Shown piece by piece: positions 60,790 to 64,000 of a DNA stretch of 64,000 nucleotides; position 1 is the stretch's first letter, and each line of letters opens with the position of its first letter. Source of the DNA: Flaccisagitta enflata (lineage: Eukaryota; Chaetognatha; Sagittoidea; Aphragmophora); contig OZ231127.1 of NCBI GenBank assembly GCA_965153355.1, forward strand, positions 58,280,001 to 58,344,000, given 5' to 3'. A program made the position numbers and the translations under genes. Below the pieces are notes generated by a model, which searched no databases, had not been told where the DNA came from, and saw only the letters and a list, made by a program, of their open reading frames with translations.

Positions 60790-61350
60790 TCCTACGCACT
60801 CATTTTTTTGATCTGCTTAAAATACTTTTAGGTAGTAATAGTAAATCAAATTACCTACTCAGCAAAAAAATCAGGACCCAAAAAAGTAAATTTCTGAGCC
60901 CGTAGCATCACTTTTTGTGAAAAAACATCAGAAATAAAAGAAAGGAAAAAACTCTGTATTTACAATTTTAAAAAATTCATTTTGACAACTTTTACAAAAA
61001 TTGATGCTACAGGTAAAAGAATAAACTTTTTTGAGTTCTTATTTTTTTTCTGAGTCACAAAATTAACATACTTTGAACGCCTGAGAAGATTTTTGAGGCT
61101 GCTCTAAAGAATAAGCTTGCAGTTACAATTATATGTCAAGTGAAAATCATATGCCATTGGCGAATCATCATTTGACAAATTTTGCAAAAATTGTCGCTAC
61201 AGCCACAAAAATCAACTTTTTTTAGTTCTGATTTTTTCGCTCAATCAAAAATTTGTCACACTACTACAACCTAAAAGGGTTTGAAGTTATTCAAAAAATG
61301 GGCTTGTAGTGCTACTTTGAAAATCAATGTCTTTTTTATTTTTGCCATAG
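60790..61350. repeat. Diverged tandem repeats of about 180 bp
   Basis: CAAAAATTGATGCTACAGGT ... GAGTTCTTATTTTTT and CAAAAATTGTCGCTACAGCC ... TTAGTTCTGATTTTTTC repeat with a GCTTGTAGTGCTAC-like motif. No coding frame. Confidence 0.6.
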
Positions 61351-61749
61351 TTATTTTGCCAAAAATAATGTTTCTATGGTTGATTTTTCATGTTGGTGAA
61401 AAATTTCTTGGTTGATAGGATTGACGCAAGAGGCGTGGTTCTTATGAACTCGTTTTTCAGATAGATAGTTTGTTGGGCGAGATGGTCCTAAATGAACTTT
61501 TTTTCTAGAGGTTTGTCGGTTAAAGAAACAAGGCCAAGAGATGTCCAATAGAGGCGTCCTCTTTAGAATTAGATGAGTAGACACATGAAGAGACATATTT
61601 AGAAACACATTTAGAGACACATGAAGAGAAACATGAAGAGACATGAAGAGAAAAGAAGAGACTTGAAGAGAAATGAAGTGAAGTGAAGAAATGATGAGAA
61701 AACCTCAGAAATCGCGTTTCGAAAATTTTGCTACCAACATACAGACATA

Positions 61750-62091
61750 CCGTATTTCTTGTAATTAGCGCCCCGGGCGCTTTTGAAATTGAAATGCAAC
61801 ATTGCTGTTTTAAACCTGCAATTAGCGCCCCCTTTTCACTACCATATTGATAATATTTTATGAAATTTTCACTTTCTGACAATCCTTTTATAATTCAAAT
61901 CAGCAAATCACTAAAAAGAGAATATTTTGTTGTATTGAATCTCATTCTCATATGGTTTTTGCCAAAACAATCTCATTTCCAATAAAATTTCTTTAACTTT
62001 TAAAAAAATCACTCTTATCATTAGCTCATCATTTCGTGAAAAAGGGGGGGGGCGTTAATTAGAGGGGGGGCGATAAATGCAAGAAATACGG
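61750..62091. mobile_element. 342-bp MITE (TA-flanked)
   Basis: The ends CCGTATTTCTTGTAATTAGC and GATAAATGCAAGAAATACGG are near-perfect inverted repeats with TA on both sides. Just inside are a C-rich block (GCGCCCC) and its G-rich partner. The interior is AT-rich and without coding potential. Confidence 0.85.
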
Positions 62092-62143
62092 TACCTACCA
62101 AGGACGCATCTTAAAAGACTATGCTTTTGCTCCGTAGAGTTGT

Positions 62144-62147
<4 letters not shown>

Positions 62148-62236
<89 letters not shown>
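62148..62236. repeat. (GA)n microsatellite
   Basis: About 44 GA units. Confidence 0.97.
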
Positions 62237-62238
<2 letters not shown>

Positions 62239-62458
62239 TGTACTTAATCCACGAGACAATTTCATGTCTAAGGGATTATTGACGCTCATTGCATTGATTT
62301 TTCATCTCTGGTCTTTTGTTTCTGTTTTCCTTTGTTTTCTTCGATTTTAGGGAGTGTTGGTGGTGGTGAGGGTTAATGGCGGGGAAGGGGGGCAGACATA
62401 CAGGAGAACAATCAGTCAAACAGACACAAAAAGGGCTCGGGCATGCAGTTGAAGAGAG

Positions 62459-62617
<159 letters not shown>

Positions 62618-62639
62618 AAATAGTCACTAGCGCCACTTC

Positions 62640-63050
62640 TAACATAATTACAGCATGTGATGCTAATGTCTGATTATGTATTACATTTTTGTTTCATATT
62701 ATCATATCATTATTTTATTATTTTTTCTCAATATTATTCTTTTATTGCTTATGTGAATATCATGAAGGATTTGAATTTTTCAATTTTGCAATCAAAGTCT
62801 AATCAGTGATATAAATGTATTTGGCATGTTTCGCGGACCGGCGGACAGAAAAAACGGAAATATGTTCACACCCCGTCACACTATTCTTAAGATGGCCTAT
62901 AGAAAATTTTTAAATTGCGCACAAAAAATTTAGTAGATAGCCCTGGTCGAGCTGATTCCAAATCTGTGCCCATTTACCTTTGCATGAACATAAAGTACGT
63001 CAGAAAACTTCAAATAGGTTTTCTTGGGTCAATGGCTTGTAGGAGCAAAA
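62640..63050. other. No feature recognised
   Basis: AT-rich sequence between the (GA)n array and a degenerate stem-loop element. Confidence 0.5.
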
Positions 63051-63074
63051 AAAAAAAAAAAAGCCAAAAACACG

Positions 63075-63235
63075 GCAATTTTAGTCGCGTGTGGCCAGGG
63101 GCAATGATGTAATAGAACATTCAAGCACTTAGGCAGGAGCGGCGATGTGAAAAATGCAAAAACCAACAAATGAGACTGACCAACCAACCAACGGACAAAC
63201 CAAAAGGGGCTTATAGAGTCGCTCAGCACGTGATT
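63075..63235 (+). mobile_element. Degenerate stem-loop element
   Basis: ACACGGCAATTTTAGTCGCG, GGCCAGGGGCAATGATG, ACCAACCAACCAACGGAC, GGGGCTTATAGAGTCGCTC. Both ends are decayed. Confidence 0.55.
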
Positions 63236-63419
63236 GAAAACGAGGCTTGCGGGCGGGCAGGAGCAGTGATACAGGAGACCATTCAGGCAATCAGGCTTGG
63301 CACGAGATGCGAAACCGTAAAACTTGACAAATATGATGAACCAATTAATGTAGTGACCAACCGATGGATACTGATGCATAACGGCCTCTACTAACCTGTA
63401 GGCTCTTGGTATATCTTTC

Positions 63420-63493
63420 CATCTTTCTATCTATCTATCTATCTATCTTTCTATCTATCTATCTATCTTTCTATCTATCTATCTATCTATCTG

Positions 63494-63538
<45 letters not shown>

Positions 63539-63540
63539 AG
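63420..63540. repeat. (TATC)n microsatellite
   Basis: About 28 CTAT units with TTTC and TGTC interruptions. Confidence 0.95.
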
Positions 63541-63612
63541 ATTGATCAATCACTATGCCATTTTCGTATCAATTGAGTATCTATCTATCTTTTTAGAGAG
63601 AGATGAACCTAT

Positions 63613-63825
<213 letters not shown>

Positions 63826-64000
63826 CATGTGTGGGTGTGCATGTACATTTGTGTGTGCATGTGCACGTGTTTTGGTTTTCCAAAACATCGGACTCTACAA
63901 TTCAAGTTACTACTCCAAGATAGACAAGCCTAACTGGGCAACAATTTCAATCTATGTGTTCCACTATTACACTAAGTCCGTAAATTACATGATTTCAAAA

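Noticed and set aside
63420-63540. Possible CRISPR-like spacing of CTAT blocks
   Set aside because: It is a simple (TATC)n microsatellite in a eukaryotic genome; there are no unique spacers or cas genes.

Overview
The window is metazoan nuclear DNA from a repeat-rich, AT-rich genome. The signs are GT-AG introns in fixed phases, single-exon EGF domains, an interstitial array of vertebrate-type telomere units (CCCTAA), Tc1/mariner-type transposon remnants, a LINE ORF1-like gene and very many micro- and minisatellites. The species cannot be named from sequence alone; a marine invertebrate is my guess. I see no rRNA, tRNA, CRISPR array or prokaryotic gene.

There is one convincing host gene, on the + strand. 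Nine coding exons between 30111 and 58383 join with matching splice phases into one open frame of about 1481 codons. The predicted secreted protein has, in order: a signal peptide (split by intron 1), a basic KTKR site and a low-complexity linker, a MACPF (perforin-like) domain, a large uncharacterised region, a cysteine-rich furin/GCC2-like region, three EGF-like domains (one phase 1-1 exon each), and a C-terminal VMO-I (vitelline membrane outer layer protein I) beta-prism domain. A TATA-like box near 28463 followed by a good splice donor at 28513 suggests a short untranslated first exon.

Layout: 1-19 kb is a patchwork of nested short repeats, foldback minisatellite elements and long pyrimidine/purine tracts. 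A LINE ORF1-like gene lies on the - strand at 19.8-20.9 kb. More dispersed repeats fill 21-28 kb. The MACPF gene occupies about 28.5-58.4 kb, and its introns are loaded with transposon remnants, (TC)n and (TG)n tracts. 58.4-64 kb is repeats again, with a 342-bp TA-flanked MITE and long (GA)n, (GATA)n and (TG)n arrays.

The most unusual non-genic signal is a family of short elements, often about 150-350 bp, present in about 25 complete or broken copies. Each starts with a conserved end (consensus AACAAGGCCGGATACACGG), carries a 9-11 nt word about 25-40 nt in, then a conserved block and a (GGAC)n microsatellite, and ends in a stem-loop followed by TAAAAA. The 9-11 nt word differs between subfamilies, and the 3' stem-loop arm changes with it, so the two ends covary. 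The layout recalls non-autonomous Helentron (HINE/DINE) elements; here I call it the 'stem-loop element'. A second design, the 'foldback minisatellite element', has long inverted repeats (GGGCAGCGGCCCCGAAGGGG and flanks) around arrays of about 20-bp units, and often carries nested insertions.
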